Shown here: positions 53,100 through 61,371 of the stretch, piece after piece | Layout of the letters: each line of letters starts with the position of its first letter | How positions within the stretch are numbered: position 1 is the stretch's first letter | Source: Nocardioides sp. JS614 | GTDB lineage: Bacteria; Actinomycetota; Actinomycetes; Propionibacteriales; Nocardioidaceae | Direction of reading: 5' to 3' | DNA: 64,000 nt | NCBI RefSeq assembly: GCF_000015265.1 | Contig: NC_008699.1 | Coordinates: 1,116,001-1,180,000, forward strand | Position numbers and translations under genes: made by a program | Notes under the pieces: model-generated | What the model saw: the letters and a program-made list of their open reading frames with translations, nothing else | Told to the model about the DNA's origin: nothing | Databases searched by the model: none

Positions 53100-56000
53100 A
53101 CCTCGACGAGCTCGGCGTTCCCGGCAGCGCACCGCACTTTGAGCCGATCTCGGTCAGTGACGAGAGCACGGTCGTTGCTGAGTTCGTCCCTGACCCGAGC
53201 AAGGAATCGACGTATCAGTCGGAGGCTGAGCTCGAAGCCGCGTTCATCCGGCTGCTTCAGGAACAGGCTTACGAGTACCTGCACCTCACCTCGGCCGCCG
53301 CGTTGGAGGCCAACCTGCGCGTGCAACTGGAAGCCGTCAACGGCATCACGTTCTCCGAGGCTGAGTGGCAGCGCTTCTTCACCGAAACGATCGCCGGCCC
53401 GAACAAGGGGATCGTGGAGAAGACTGCGCTGGTTCAGGAGGACCACGTCCAAATCCTGCGGCGCGACGACGGGACGACGAAGAACGTATATCTGATCGAC
53501 AAGCGGAACATCCACAACAACCGGCTCCAGGTGATCAACCAGTACGAAGCAGCCGGAGCCCACGCCACGCGTTACGACGTGACGATCCTGGTCAACGGCC
53601 TACCGATGGTGCACGTAGAACTGAAGCGCCGGGGCGTCGACATCCGTGAAGCCTTCAACCAGATCAACCGCTACGCCCGCGACAGCTTCTGGGCCGGCTC
53701 GGGGCTGTTCGAGTACGTGCAGCTGTTCGTGATCAGCAACGGCACGCTGACGAAGTACTACTCCAACACGGTCCGCGACTCCCATCTCGCCGACCAGAGG
53801 CAAGGCAAGCGGTCACGTCGGAAGACGTCGAACAGCTTCGAGTTCACCAGCTGGTGGGCGGATGCCAACAACCGGCCGATCGCCGACGTAGTTGGCTTCA
53901 CCAAGACGTTCTTTTCCAAGCACACGGTGCTCAATATCCTCACGAAGTACTGCGTCTTCGACGTCGACCGCAAACTCCTGGTGATGCGCCCGTACCAGAT
54001 CGTCGCCGCTGAGCGGATCCTGCAGCGTATCGAGACGTCGACGACGTACAAACAGTTCGGCTCGTTGGCTGCCGGGGGTTACATCTGGCACACGACCGGG
54101 TCAGGCAAGACGCTGACCAGCTTCAAGGCCGCCCAGCTCGCGAGTCGTCTCCCGTTCGTGGAGAAGGTGCTCTTCGTCGTCGACCGCAAGGACCTCGACT
54201 ACCAGACCATGCGGGAGTACGAACGCTTCGAGAAGGGCGCGGCCAACTCCAACACCTCCACCAGCGTCCTGGCCAAGCAGTTGGAGGGCCCGAACGCGCG
54301 GATCATCATCACCACGATCCAGAAGCTCGCCAGGTTCGTCAGCTACAACCGGCAGCACTCGATCTACTCCTCGCACGTCGTGGTGATCTTCGACGAGTGT
54401 CACCGCAGCCAGTTCGGCGACATGCACTTGGCGATCACCAACGTCTTCCGCCGCTACCACCTGTTCGGCTTCACCGGCACACCGATCTTCGCCGAGAACG
54501 CCGGCACCAGCGGCAGCCCGCGACTGCGCACAACCGAGCAGGCCTTCGGGGAGAAGCTGCACACCTACACGATCGTCGACGCCATCAACGACCGGAACGT
54601 GCTGCCCTTCCGGGTCGACTACGTCAACACCCTCAAGCCCGCCGAGAAACTGACGGACGCTCAGGTCGCGGCCATCGACACCGAGCGAGCACTGCTGGCT
54701 CCGGAGCGGATCAACCAGATCGTGGGCTACATCCGCGAGCACTTCGACCAGAAGACCAAGCGCAGCTCCGCGTATCGGCTCGGCGATCGCCGGCTCGCAG
54801 GGTTCAACTCATTGTTCGCCGCCGCCTCGATCGACGCCGCGAAGCGCTACTACGCCGAATTCGCCCGGCAGCAGTCAGACCTGGCGTCAGAGCAGCGGCT
54901 CAAGGTCGGCCTCATCTTCAGCTTCACCGCCAATGGGGAGGAGGCCGACGGCCTGCTGGCCGAGGAGGAGTTCGAGACCGGCGACCTCGACGCGACCTCA
55001 CGTGACTTTCTGGAAGGCGCGATCCGCGACTACAACGCGCTGTTCGGCACCAGCTTCGACACCTCGGCCGACAAGTTCCAGAACTACTACAAGGACCTCT
55101 CCGAGCGGTTGAAGAGCCGCGAGCTGGACCTCGTCATCGTGGTCAACATGTTCCTCACCGGCTTCGACGCCACCACCCTGAACACTTTGTGGCTGGACAA
55201 GAACCTGCGCTCCCATGGGCTGATCCAGGCGTACTCGCGCACGAATCGCATCCTGAACTCGGTCAAGACCTACGGCAACATCGTGTCGTTCCGCGACCTG
55301 GAGGACGCCACCAATGACGCACTGGCGCTGTTCGGCAACAGGGACGCCCGCGGCATCGTCCTGCTGCGGCCGTACGCCGACTACTACGCGGAGTACGAAA
55401 ATGCCGTCGCCGAGCTCACCGAAGTCTTCCCGCTCGGGGAGCAGATCATCGGCGAGGCGGCGCAGAAGCAGTACATCGCCCTGTTCGGAGTGATTCTACG
55501 ACTGCGAAACATCCTCACCTCGTTCGACGAGTTCGCCGGACACGAGCTGCTGACCGAGCGCGACTACCAGGACTATCAGTCGATCTACCTCAACCTGTAC
55601 GCCGAGTTCCGCGGCGCCAAGGAAGCGGAGAAGGAGTCGATCAACGACGACGTCGTCTTCGAGATCGAGTTGATCAAGCAGGTCGAGGTCAACGTCGACT
55701 ACGTGCTGATGCTCGTCGAGAAGTGGCGCGACGCCAGGGGCAACGGTGCCGACCGAGAGATGGACGCGCTGATGAAGATCCAGCGTGCGATCGACTCCAG
55801 CGTCACTCTGCGCAACAAGCGCGACCTGATCATGGACTTTGTAGAGACAATGACTGTGACCGGCGACGTCAACGACGACTGGCGGCGCTTCGTCGCCGCG
55901 AAGCGGGCTGAGGAGCTGACGAGCATCATCACTGAAGAGAACCTCAAGCCCGACGAGACTCACGCCTTCGTTGAGGCGGCCTTCCGGGACGGCGCCATCC

Positions 56001-56137
56001 CGACCATGGGCACCGCGATCACCCGTATCCTCCCGCCCATCTCGCGGTTCTCTCCGAGCGGCGGCCATACCGTCAAGAAGCAGGCCGTGATCGACCGGCT
56101 GCTCGCCTTCTTCGACCGCTACTTCGGGTTGGCCTGA
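53096..56137 (+). CDS. hsdR: Type I restriction-modification, endonuclease-translocase subunit
   Basis: 1013 aa. The N-terminal nuclease domain has the Asp of YDVTILVNG and E-L-K in VHVELKRRG (~175). The SF2 translocase has WHTTGSGKT (~333-340), VVIFDECHRSQFGDM (~432), FGFTGTPIF and TGFDATTLNTLWLDK. A C-terminal helical region binds the methylase core. It translocates DNA and cuts far from unmethylated sites. It overlaps hsdS by 4 nt, so its expression follows hsdS translation. It is intact. Confidence 0.95.
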   Translation: MNLDELGVPGSAPHFEPISVSDESTVVAEFVPDPSKESTYQSEAELEAAFIRLLQEQAYEYLHLTSAAALEANLRVQLEAVNGITFSEAEWQRFFTETIAGPNKGIVEKTALVQEDHVQILRRDDGTTKNVYLIDKRNIHNNRLQVINQYEAAGAHATRYDVTILVNGLPMVHVELKRRGVDIREAFNQINRYARDSFWAGSGLFEYVQLFVISNGTLTKYYSNTVRDSHLADQRQGKRSRRKTSNSFEFTSWWADANNRPIADVVGFTKTFFSKHTVLNILTKYCVFDVDRKLLVMRPYQIVAAERILQRIETSTTYKQFGSLAAGGYIWHTTGSGKTLTSFKAAQLASRLPFVEKVLFVVDRKDLDYQTMREYERFEKGAANSNTSTSVLAKQLEGPNARIIITTIQKLARFVSYNRQHSIYSSHVVVIFDECHRSQFGDMHLAITNVFRRYHLFGFTGTPIFAENAGTSGSPRLRTTEQAFGEKLHTYTIVDAINDRNVLPFRVDYVNTLKPAEKLTDAQVAAIDTERALLAPERINQIVGYIREHFDQKTKRSSAYRLGDRRLAGFNSLFAAASIDAAKRYYAEFARQQSDLASEQRLKVGLIFSFTANGEEADGLLAEEEFETGDLDATSRDFLEGAIRDYNALFGTSFDTSADKFQNYYKDLSERLKSRELDLVIVVNMFLTGFDATTLNTLWLDKNLRSHGLIQAYSRTNRILNSVKTYGNIVSFRDLEDATNDALALFGNRDARGIVLLRPYADYYAEYENAVAELTEVFPLGEQIIGEAAQKQYIALFGVILRLRNILTSFDEFAGHELLTERDYQDYQSIYLNLYAEFRGAKEAEKESINDDVVFEIELIKQVEVNVDYVLMLVEKWRDARGNGADREMDALMKIQRAIDSSVTLRNKRDLIMDFVETMTVTGDVNDDWRRFVAAKRAEELTSIITEENLKPDETHAFVEAAFRDGAIPTMGTAITRILPPISRFSPSGGHTVKKQAVIDRLLAFFDRYFGLA

Positions 56138-56468
56138 TGGCCCTTCCCGAGACTGATGTCCACCGCATCCGCCTCTGGGCCCTCGAGCGCGTGCCGAGCA
56201 CCTGTGGGATCAAGTCAACGTCGAGGCTGACGTCTTCGAGCGCCATGTCGACATCGTCGAGGTGCGGCCGCCCTGGGATGGAGTCGGAGAGCGCACCCGG
56301 TTCCCCATCGCACGGCTGCGCTACACAAGGGCGACCGGCCTTTGGGCGATCTACTGGCGCGACCGCAACCTGAAGTTTCACGAGTACAAGCGCAAGCGCC
56401 CGACCAAGAACGTCCAAGCGCTCCTCGAGCACATCGAGAGGAGCGGCGACCCGATCTTTTGGGGTTAG
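56137..56468 (+). pseudogene. DUF3024-like gene with a one-base deletion
   Basis: The ATG overlaps the hsdR TGA. The first 20 codons (MALPETDVHRIRLWALERVP) and the frame from 56262 (RPPWDGVGERTRF, ATGLWAIYWRDRNLKFHEY, LEHIERSGDPIFWG) join into one DUF3024-type protein if a base is added near 56195. The full span is 332 nt, one short of 111 codons. It is either a true frameshift or a sequence error. DUF3024 has no known function but recurs beside type I restriction genes. Confidence 0.75.
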
Positions 56469-56666
56469 CCAGTTGGTGGCACCGAGAGGGCCAGCTATCT
56501 CGGTTGCCCGAGAAGAAGTCCCCTGGACCTCTTGTCGCTGGCCTGTGACGCCATCGTAGTCCGGGTCTATGGCACTCGATCCCAGCCGGCATCTCTGCAG
56601 TTGGGCTCAGTATTGCTCGGTACGGTAGGCGCTGGTACTTTGGTACCCGAGAAGGAGGGCAGCGTT

Positions 56667-56927
56667 ATGGCTACCGCTACCGCGCCGATCAAGGTCGACG
56701 CCGCCACTGACGAGCTCGTGTCGCACGCAGCTCACTTCATGTCCCGTTCGAAGAAGGACATCGTTGACGCTGCCGTGCGTGAGTACATCGATGCCCACCG
56801 CGACGAGATCAACGCCGGGATCAAGGCTGCGCTCGGCCAGCTCAACGGTACTGACGCCGCTGCTGTGTCGCTGATGACCGGCCTCAACGCCGACGAGCTC
56901 GACGACCTCGGCGGCCTACCGAAGTAG
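56667..56927 (+). CDS. RHH-like antitoxin-type small protein
   Basis: 86 aa from ATG, with AAGGAGG 8 nt upstream, the best ribosome binding site in this region. A beta strand (APIKVDAATDELV) is followed by HFMSRSKKDIVDAAVREYID, a ribbon-helix-helix arrangement, then an acidic tail. The upstream region (56600-56650) has GGTAC repeats that could be its operator. Antitoxins of this shape usually precede a toxin gene; the next gene is not a recognised toxin. Confidence 0.6.
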   Translation: MATATAPIKVDAATDELVSHAAHFMSRSKKDIVDAAVREYIDAHRDEINAGIKAALGQLNGTDAAAVSLMTGLNADELDDLGGLPK

Positions 56928-56979
56928 CCGTCGCATGGCCGTCCGCTGGAGCGTCGGACCTGGTCGCTAGATTCGCCAC

Positions 56980-57759
56980 ATGGTCTCGGAACCGATCGGC
57001 GTGCGCCCAACGAAACGCTGCCTCGGTGACCTCGGTGTTGAGACGCCAGACCTCGGGGTCCGCCTGGAAGAGATCGATCAGCCGGTCATCGTGAGCGCCC
57101 AGGCGGTCCCCGAACAGCGGGACGCAGGCGGCGCGGAGCGCGTCGTCGCGCTCACTGACCGCGTCTGGTTCAAGGTCAAGACCAGCGACAACCGCGCTGC
57201 CGTGACCGAACTCCGTGGCACTGATCTCCCGGACTGGGTGCGCCCGAGCCGAGGAGCCTGGTGGATCGGCGCCGCTGGCCGGCGTCAAGCGGACAGTGCT
57301 CAGCGCGACTTCTACGCCACGCTGCAGCGAGAGTGCACGACGGGGAAGACCGTCTCCTCGGCTCACCTGCTCCCGGCCGAGTGGGACTGGAAGCGCCTCG
57401 CTGCAGAGCAGGCCGTCGCGTGGCGGCGCGAGGTGAGGAGCATGGTCATTGAGCTCGTCGCGATGTCGCTGAAGAGCGGGCATCTCGCCGTCGCCGAGTT
57501 CCGGAACCATCGGATCAAGGCGCTCGTCCGGGCGGCGAACGGGCACGAGGCCTACCTCGCGATCATTGCCGAGGGAGTGCCCGACCCACAGATGTTCGCG
57601 TTGCTTCTCGACTGCGTTCCTGGAGTTGCGCCCGAAGACTGGCAGCCCGAACCTTCGCCCTTGGCGGAGATGAACCCCGGCTCGGGCGAGATCATCTGGT
57701 CGACGCTGTTCCCGTCCGAGATCGCTCGCGCGATCCTCGACCTGGACGGCGATGACTGA
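56980..57759 (+). CDS. Uncharacterised protein at the right end of island 2
   Basis: 259 aa. No family is recognised. The middle (VWFKVKTSDNRAAVTELRGT, DWVRPSRGAWWIGAAGRRQAD, EWDWKRLAAEQAVAWRREV) is Trp/Arg-rich and the C-terminus is acidic. It follows the RHH protein by 52 nt on the same strand, so it may be its partner. The N-terminal start is uncertain; a later start near VVALTDRVWFKV is possible. Confidence 0.5.
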   Translation: MVSEPIGVRPTKRCLGDLGVETPDLGVRLEEIDQPVIVSAQAVPEQRDAGGAERVVALTDRVWFKVKTSDNRAAVTELRGTDLPDWVRPSRGAWWIGAAGRRQADSAQRDFYATLQRECTTGKTVSSAHLLPAEWDWKRLAAEQAVAWRREVRSMVIELVAMSLKSGHLAVAEFRNHRIKALVRAANGHEAYLAIIAEGVPDPQMFALLLDCVPGVAPEDWQPEPSPLAEMNPGSGEIIWSTLFPSEIARAILDLDGDD

Positions 57760-57763
57760 GGGC

Positions 57764-57865
57764 CAGCGGTCCGCAAATAGTCCGCAAGAAGTCCGGCGGA
57801 GACCGATCCTCGCCGGCGACGTCCAACGGTCCGATGATCGCGTTTCCGCAGGTCAGGCCGTGTTT
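57764..57865. repeat. ~100-bp direct repeat, inner copy at the right end of island 2
   Basis: Similar over ~100 bp to 58130-58229. It includes the octamer pair GGTCCGCA (57768) / AGTCCGCA (57779), GACGTCCAACGGTCC and GCGTTTCCGCAGGTCAG. The last motif also follows the ychF-tail copy at 36215 as GCGTTTGCGCAGGTCAG. Confidence 0.65.
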
Positions 57866-57914
57866 TCCGGTGTCAGTCGCCGCTGTCCAACGACAGCCGA
57901 AACCCCGCGTGATC

Positions 57915-57950
57915 GTTCCGCTTCAACGTGTGAGTCGGCGCGTTTGCGCA
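57915..57950. other. Right core repeat of island 2 (ychF-tail copy)
   Basis: This 36-nt stretch, beginning GTTCCGCTTCAACGTGTGA, matches 36215-36250 with one mismatch. It contains the end of a normal ychF coding sequence with its TGA, though no ychF body precedes it. It therefore marks an att junction. The gap 57760-58216 otherwise holds only repeats. Confidence 0.8.
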
Positions 57951-58129
57951 TCAGAGGGGTCGCCGCTGAAGACTTCGAAGTCGTCAACCTTGACGTCGGC
58001 AGACTTCGCGCGCATGGCGGGGGCTCAGCGTCCGCGAGATCGCCACGTTGGACCGCCGCGACTTCACCCGCCGTCCGGCCTCGTCACATCGGTGCTTTTC
58101 CCCTCCTGCCCGAGACGCTCGGGTGACCC

Positions 58130-58229
58130 CAGCAGTCCGCAAGTAGTCCTCAAGAAGTCCGGCCGGGACCGACGATCGCCGACGACGTCCAACGGTCCTG
58201 TCATCGTGTTTCCGCATCAGACTGTGTTT
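58130..58229. repeat. ~100-bp direct repeat, outer copy
   Basis: It pairs with 57764-57865: AGTCCGCA (58134), AGTCCTCA (58145), GACGTCCAACGGTCCTG and TGTTTCCGCATCAGAC are shared or nearly so. It lies outside the island 2 core repeat and overlaps the end of pucR by 13 nt. It suggests the scar of a third, older insertion. Confidence 0.6.
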
Positions 58230-59702
58230 CTTGCGTCGGCGAGGAACTCCACCGCCGAGGTAGCCACCCACAGGGCGGCCAGGTCCGCGGTGGACTTCAG
58301 GCTACGGCCGGTGATCACTTCGACCTGGCGGAGGCGATGGCCGAGTGTCTGCCGGTGGATCCCCAACGCCTGGGCGGTCTCGGTCCACTTACGGTCGTTG
58401 GTGAGGTAGGCAGTCAGGGTCTCCAGCAGGCGCTGACTGCGCTCGGTCGGCTCGAGCAGGTCGCCGAGGACGCCGCGGCTCACTTCACGTGCGGCTTGGC
58501 TGTCGCGCGGTACGACGGAGCCACGTACCTCGTCGTAGTGAACGATCCGCTTACGTTCGAGGGTCGCGCCGAGGGCCCAACCTGCTTGCCGGCTGGCTTC
58601 GGCCAGTTCCTCGAGGGAGCGGAAGGATGTCGACACGCCAACGCGGGACGAGTCCAGAGTCGGGAGATCGAGCGCGCGCTCGAGGTCGGCGGCGTTGAGG
58701 CAGCAGGTGAGGCGGCCGGGCCTGCGATGCGGGAGATGCAGGATGCCGGCGGTGGTCAGGACCACGAGCGGGTCGCTCGGCTGGTCAGTTGCGACGGCGA
58801 TGACGACGTACTCGGTCCCCGCAAGGCCGAGCTCGCGACTTTGGGCCAGGAGGTGCTCGATCGGCATCCGTCCGGCGAAGACCGATGAGACGAGCTGCTC
58901 GCCTCTGGCGGCCAGCGCCATCGCATTGGTGATCACGTTGTTGACTGCCGCGGTCACCGCCTGCTGCAGGTGGCCGACCGTGAAGGAGTCGAGCATCGGG
59001 GAGTCTTCTCCGACGAGCAGCAGCGCGGGACGACCGCTGGGCAGCGTCCAGGCCTTGACGGTGCCGGTCGACGAGGGGTGCATGGAGCCCGGATGCGCGT
59101 CGGGCCGGGATGCGGCCTGCCTCAGCTCCTCGACGACGGCGGGATCGGGGGCGAGCGATCCGGGGACGATGGGCGCGCCCGTTGCCACGTCGACGACCGA
59201 CATGCGGACCCCGAAGATCCCCTCCATCCCGCTGGATCGCCGCGGCGGGCTCGGTGGCGACGGCCGTCAGTGACCGGTAGAGCCTGCTGAGCAGCAGCAG
59301 TTGCTGGCTCTGCTGCGCGTCGTTGGCCATGGAGACGGTCCGCGCGAGGCGGACGAAGGGGACCGGGTGCGACGTGGTCAGCACGGGGAAGCCGAGCAGC
59401 TCGGCCTCTTGCAGCATCGCGGGGTGCAGGGGCGGCGCCATCTCCTCCTCGCCGACGGTGATGCCGGCCAGACGTGCGCGATCGAGCTCCCGGATGAACT
59501 CGACCTGCGCGTCCTCCTGTGCGGGGATGCACAACCCCGTGGTCATCAGCAGCTCGTCGGGTCCGAGCCATCTCCACGGATCGGGCATCTCGCAGCTGTG
59601 CGCCCACAGCACCACCCGGCCCAGTCCCTGCTCGCCGGCGAGCAGGGACTGGCCGAGGGTGGGCATCGAGACGAGGTCCTTGACGGTGAGCAGCGCCGGC
59701 AC
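58217..59702 (-). pseudogene. PucR-family transcriptional regulator, disrupted by one extra base
   Basis: The N-terminal PucR domain (VPALLTVKDLVSMPTLGQSL, DELLMTTGLCIPAQED, GFPVLTTSHPVPFVRLART) is in one frame. The rest (EGIFGVRMSVVDVATGAP through the HTH_30 helix TAYLTNDRKWTETAQALGIH, RQTLGHRLRQVEVITGRS) is in another. They join exactly if one C of the CCC at 59228-59230 is removed, giving 494 aa. GTG 59702 is chosen because TAGCGT lies 7 nt upstream and family sequence starts there. PucR proteins activate catabolic genes; its divergent neighbours would be the targets. Real lesion or sequence error. Confidence 0.8.
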
Positions 59703-59836
59703 GCCCCGAACGCTATACCGCAGTATCTTTCTCGGCCAGAAATTGATCATCGAGTCCGATAGTGAGACCTGCGTCACTCCCCCTACGGTTTCGCAACAGC
59801 GAGCGGCCGCCGTGCCGCGAACCGGATGGCGAAGGG

Positions 59837-61267
59837 ATGTGGGAAGTGGTGAGCCTCGGGATCCGCGACGAGCTCGGACCGCTCAGTCGAACCTTCGTCA
59901 ACGGCGAGGTCTCCTTCTGGCACCGACAGGCGGGCATGCCCGCAGCGCGACCGGCCCTGCCCGGTGATCGCCAGTACGACGTGGCCGTCGTGGGTGCCGG
60001 CTACACCGGGCTGTGGACGGCGTACTACCTCAAGAAGGACCAGCCGGACCTGAGGATCGCTGTGTTGGAGAGTGAGTTCGCCGGCTTCGGTGCGTCCGGC
60101 CGCAACGGCGGCTGGCTCAGCGCCGAGCCTCCGGGTCAGCTGCGCCGCTACGCCGCCGCGGAGGGCTGGCCCGCGGCTCGCAACCTCCAGCGCCACATGT
60201 TCGCCGCCGTGGACGAGGTCATCGGGATCTGCGCGGCCGAGGGGATCGACGCCGACATCGACAAGGCCGGCGTCATCCACGCGGCCACCAACCCGGCCCA
60301 GGAGAAGCGGCTGCGTGACCACGTCCGGGCTCAGCGTGCCGCGGGTTGGGGCCAGGACGACCTGGTCGAGCTCGACCGTGCCGAACTGGCAGAGCGGATC
60401 CGGATCGAGGGCGCGCTGGCGGCCCAGTGGAGTCCGCACTGTGCCCGCATCCAGCCGGCGAAGCTGGCCATCGGCCTGGCCGCGGCCGTCGAGGCGTTGG
60501 GCGTGGACATCTTCGAGGGCACGCGGGTCACCCAGATCCTGGCCGGGCGGGCCGTCACGGACCACGGAACCGTGAGCGCGGACCATGTGATCCGCGCGAC
60601 GGAAGGGTTCACTGCCGGGCTCAAGGGGCAGCGTCGGGTCTGGTTGCCGATGAACAGCAGCATGGTGGTCACCGAACCGATCCCGGAGCACCTCTGGGCC
60701 CGGATCGGTTGGGATGGCGGCGAGGTCGTCGGTGATGCTGCGCACTCCTTCTGCTACATGCAGAAGACCGCTGACGGCCGGATCGTCATCGGTGGCCGGG
60801 GGATCCCCTACCGCTTCGGCTCCCGCACCGACAATCGGGGTGTCACGCATCCCACCACCCACCACCAGTTGCGGGACATCCTCGAGCGGTACTTCCCCGC
60901 GGCCCGCGACCTCGCGCTGGACCATGCGTGGTCGGGTGTTCTCGGCGTGCCCCGCGACTGGTGCGCCAGCGTCCATCTGGACCGGGCGACCGGGCTGGGT
61001 TGGGCTGGTGGCTACGTGGGGCACGGCGTCGCCGGAACGAACCTGGCCGGCCGGACGCTTCGCGATCTCGTCCTGGGACGGGACACCGAGCTGACCCGGC
61101 TTCCGTGGGTGGGACACAGGGTCCGCGGCTGGGAACCGGAGCCGCTGCGCTGGATCGGCGTGCGGAGCCTGTACGTCGCCTACCGTGCCGCCGATCGGCG
61201 CGAGTTCGCCGGCTCGCGCCGTACGGCGGCGATCGCCCGCGTCGCCGACCGGATATCGGGACGTTAG
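59837..61267 (+). CDS. FAD-dependent amine/amino-acid oxidoreductase (DAO family)
   Basis: 476 aa. YDVAVVGAGYTGLWTAYYL is the FAD-binding GxGxxG, RIAVLESEFAGFGASGRNGG the second FAD motif (ASGRNGG is typical of gamma-glutamylputrescine oxidase-like enzymes), and GGYVGHGVAGTNLAGR the C-terminal FAD contact. It probably oxidises a primary or secondary amine to an aldehyde plus H2O2. With the permease and aldehyde dehydrogenase it would form an uptake-oxidation-dehydrogenation route. ATG 59837 has GAAGGG just upstream; a GTG a few codons later is possible. Confidence 0.85.
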   Translation: MWEVVSLGIRDELGPLSRTFVNGEVSFWHRQAGMPAARPALPGDRQYDVAVVGAGYTGLWTAYYLKKDQPDLRIAVLESEFAGFGASGRNGGWLSAEPPGQLRRYAAAEGWPAARNLQRHMFAAVDEVIGICAAEGIDADIDKAGVIHAATNPAQEKRLRDHVRAQRAAGWGQDDLVELDRAELAERIRIEGALAAQWSPHCARIQPAKLAIGLAAAVEALGVDIFEGTRVTQILAGRAVTDHGTVSADHVIRATEGFTAGLKGQRRVWLPMNSSMVVTEPIPEHLWARIGWDGGEVVGDAAHSFCYMQKTADGRIVIGGRGIPYRFGSRTDNRGVTHPTTHHQLRDILERYFPAARDLALDHAWSGVLGVPRDWCASVHLDRATGLGWAGGYVGHGVAGTNLAGRTLRDLVLGRDTELTRLPWVGHRVRGWEPEPLRWIGVRSLYVAYRAADRREFAGSRRTAAIARVADRISGR

Positions 61268-61371
61268 GAGCCGCCGCTCAGCCGTGACAGGGCCCCCAGG
61301 GGCCGGAGCACTAGGGAATCGTCTACGCCCGACCGTGAACCTTCACACGGTCGTCTGGAATGAGGAGTCTG

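Larger units (their letters stand above)
36215..57950. mobile_element. Island 2: composite element with CBASS operon, tyrosine integrase, relaxase and type I restriction
   Basis: A 36-bp direct repeat (one mismatch; 36215-36250 and 57915-57950), containing the ychF tail with its stop codon, flanks ~21.7 kb. Inside each end lies a pair of AGTCCGCA-type octamers spaced 11 nt apart, as in tyrosine-integrase arm sites. The interior holds an IS3-family element, a seven-gene CBASS operon, int-xis, an XRE regulator, a MobF relaxase, a DUF262 protein and hsdMSR. The integrase lies in the middle, so the element may be composite. Confidence 0.75.

Noticed and set aside
56137..56373. 78-aa Ser/Thr-rich protein starting at the hsdR stop
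   Set aside because: Only the first ~20 codons are protein-like; the rest is the shifted frame of a DUF3024 gene.
57914..57933. A truncated ychF pseudogene at the right end of island 2
   Set aside because: Only the last few codons are present with no upstream ychF similarity, so it is an att repeat rather than a gene remnant.
58030..58120. Short frames between the island 2 repeat and pucR
   Set aside because: They overlap repeats and lack start signals and coding character.
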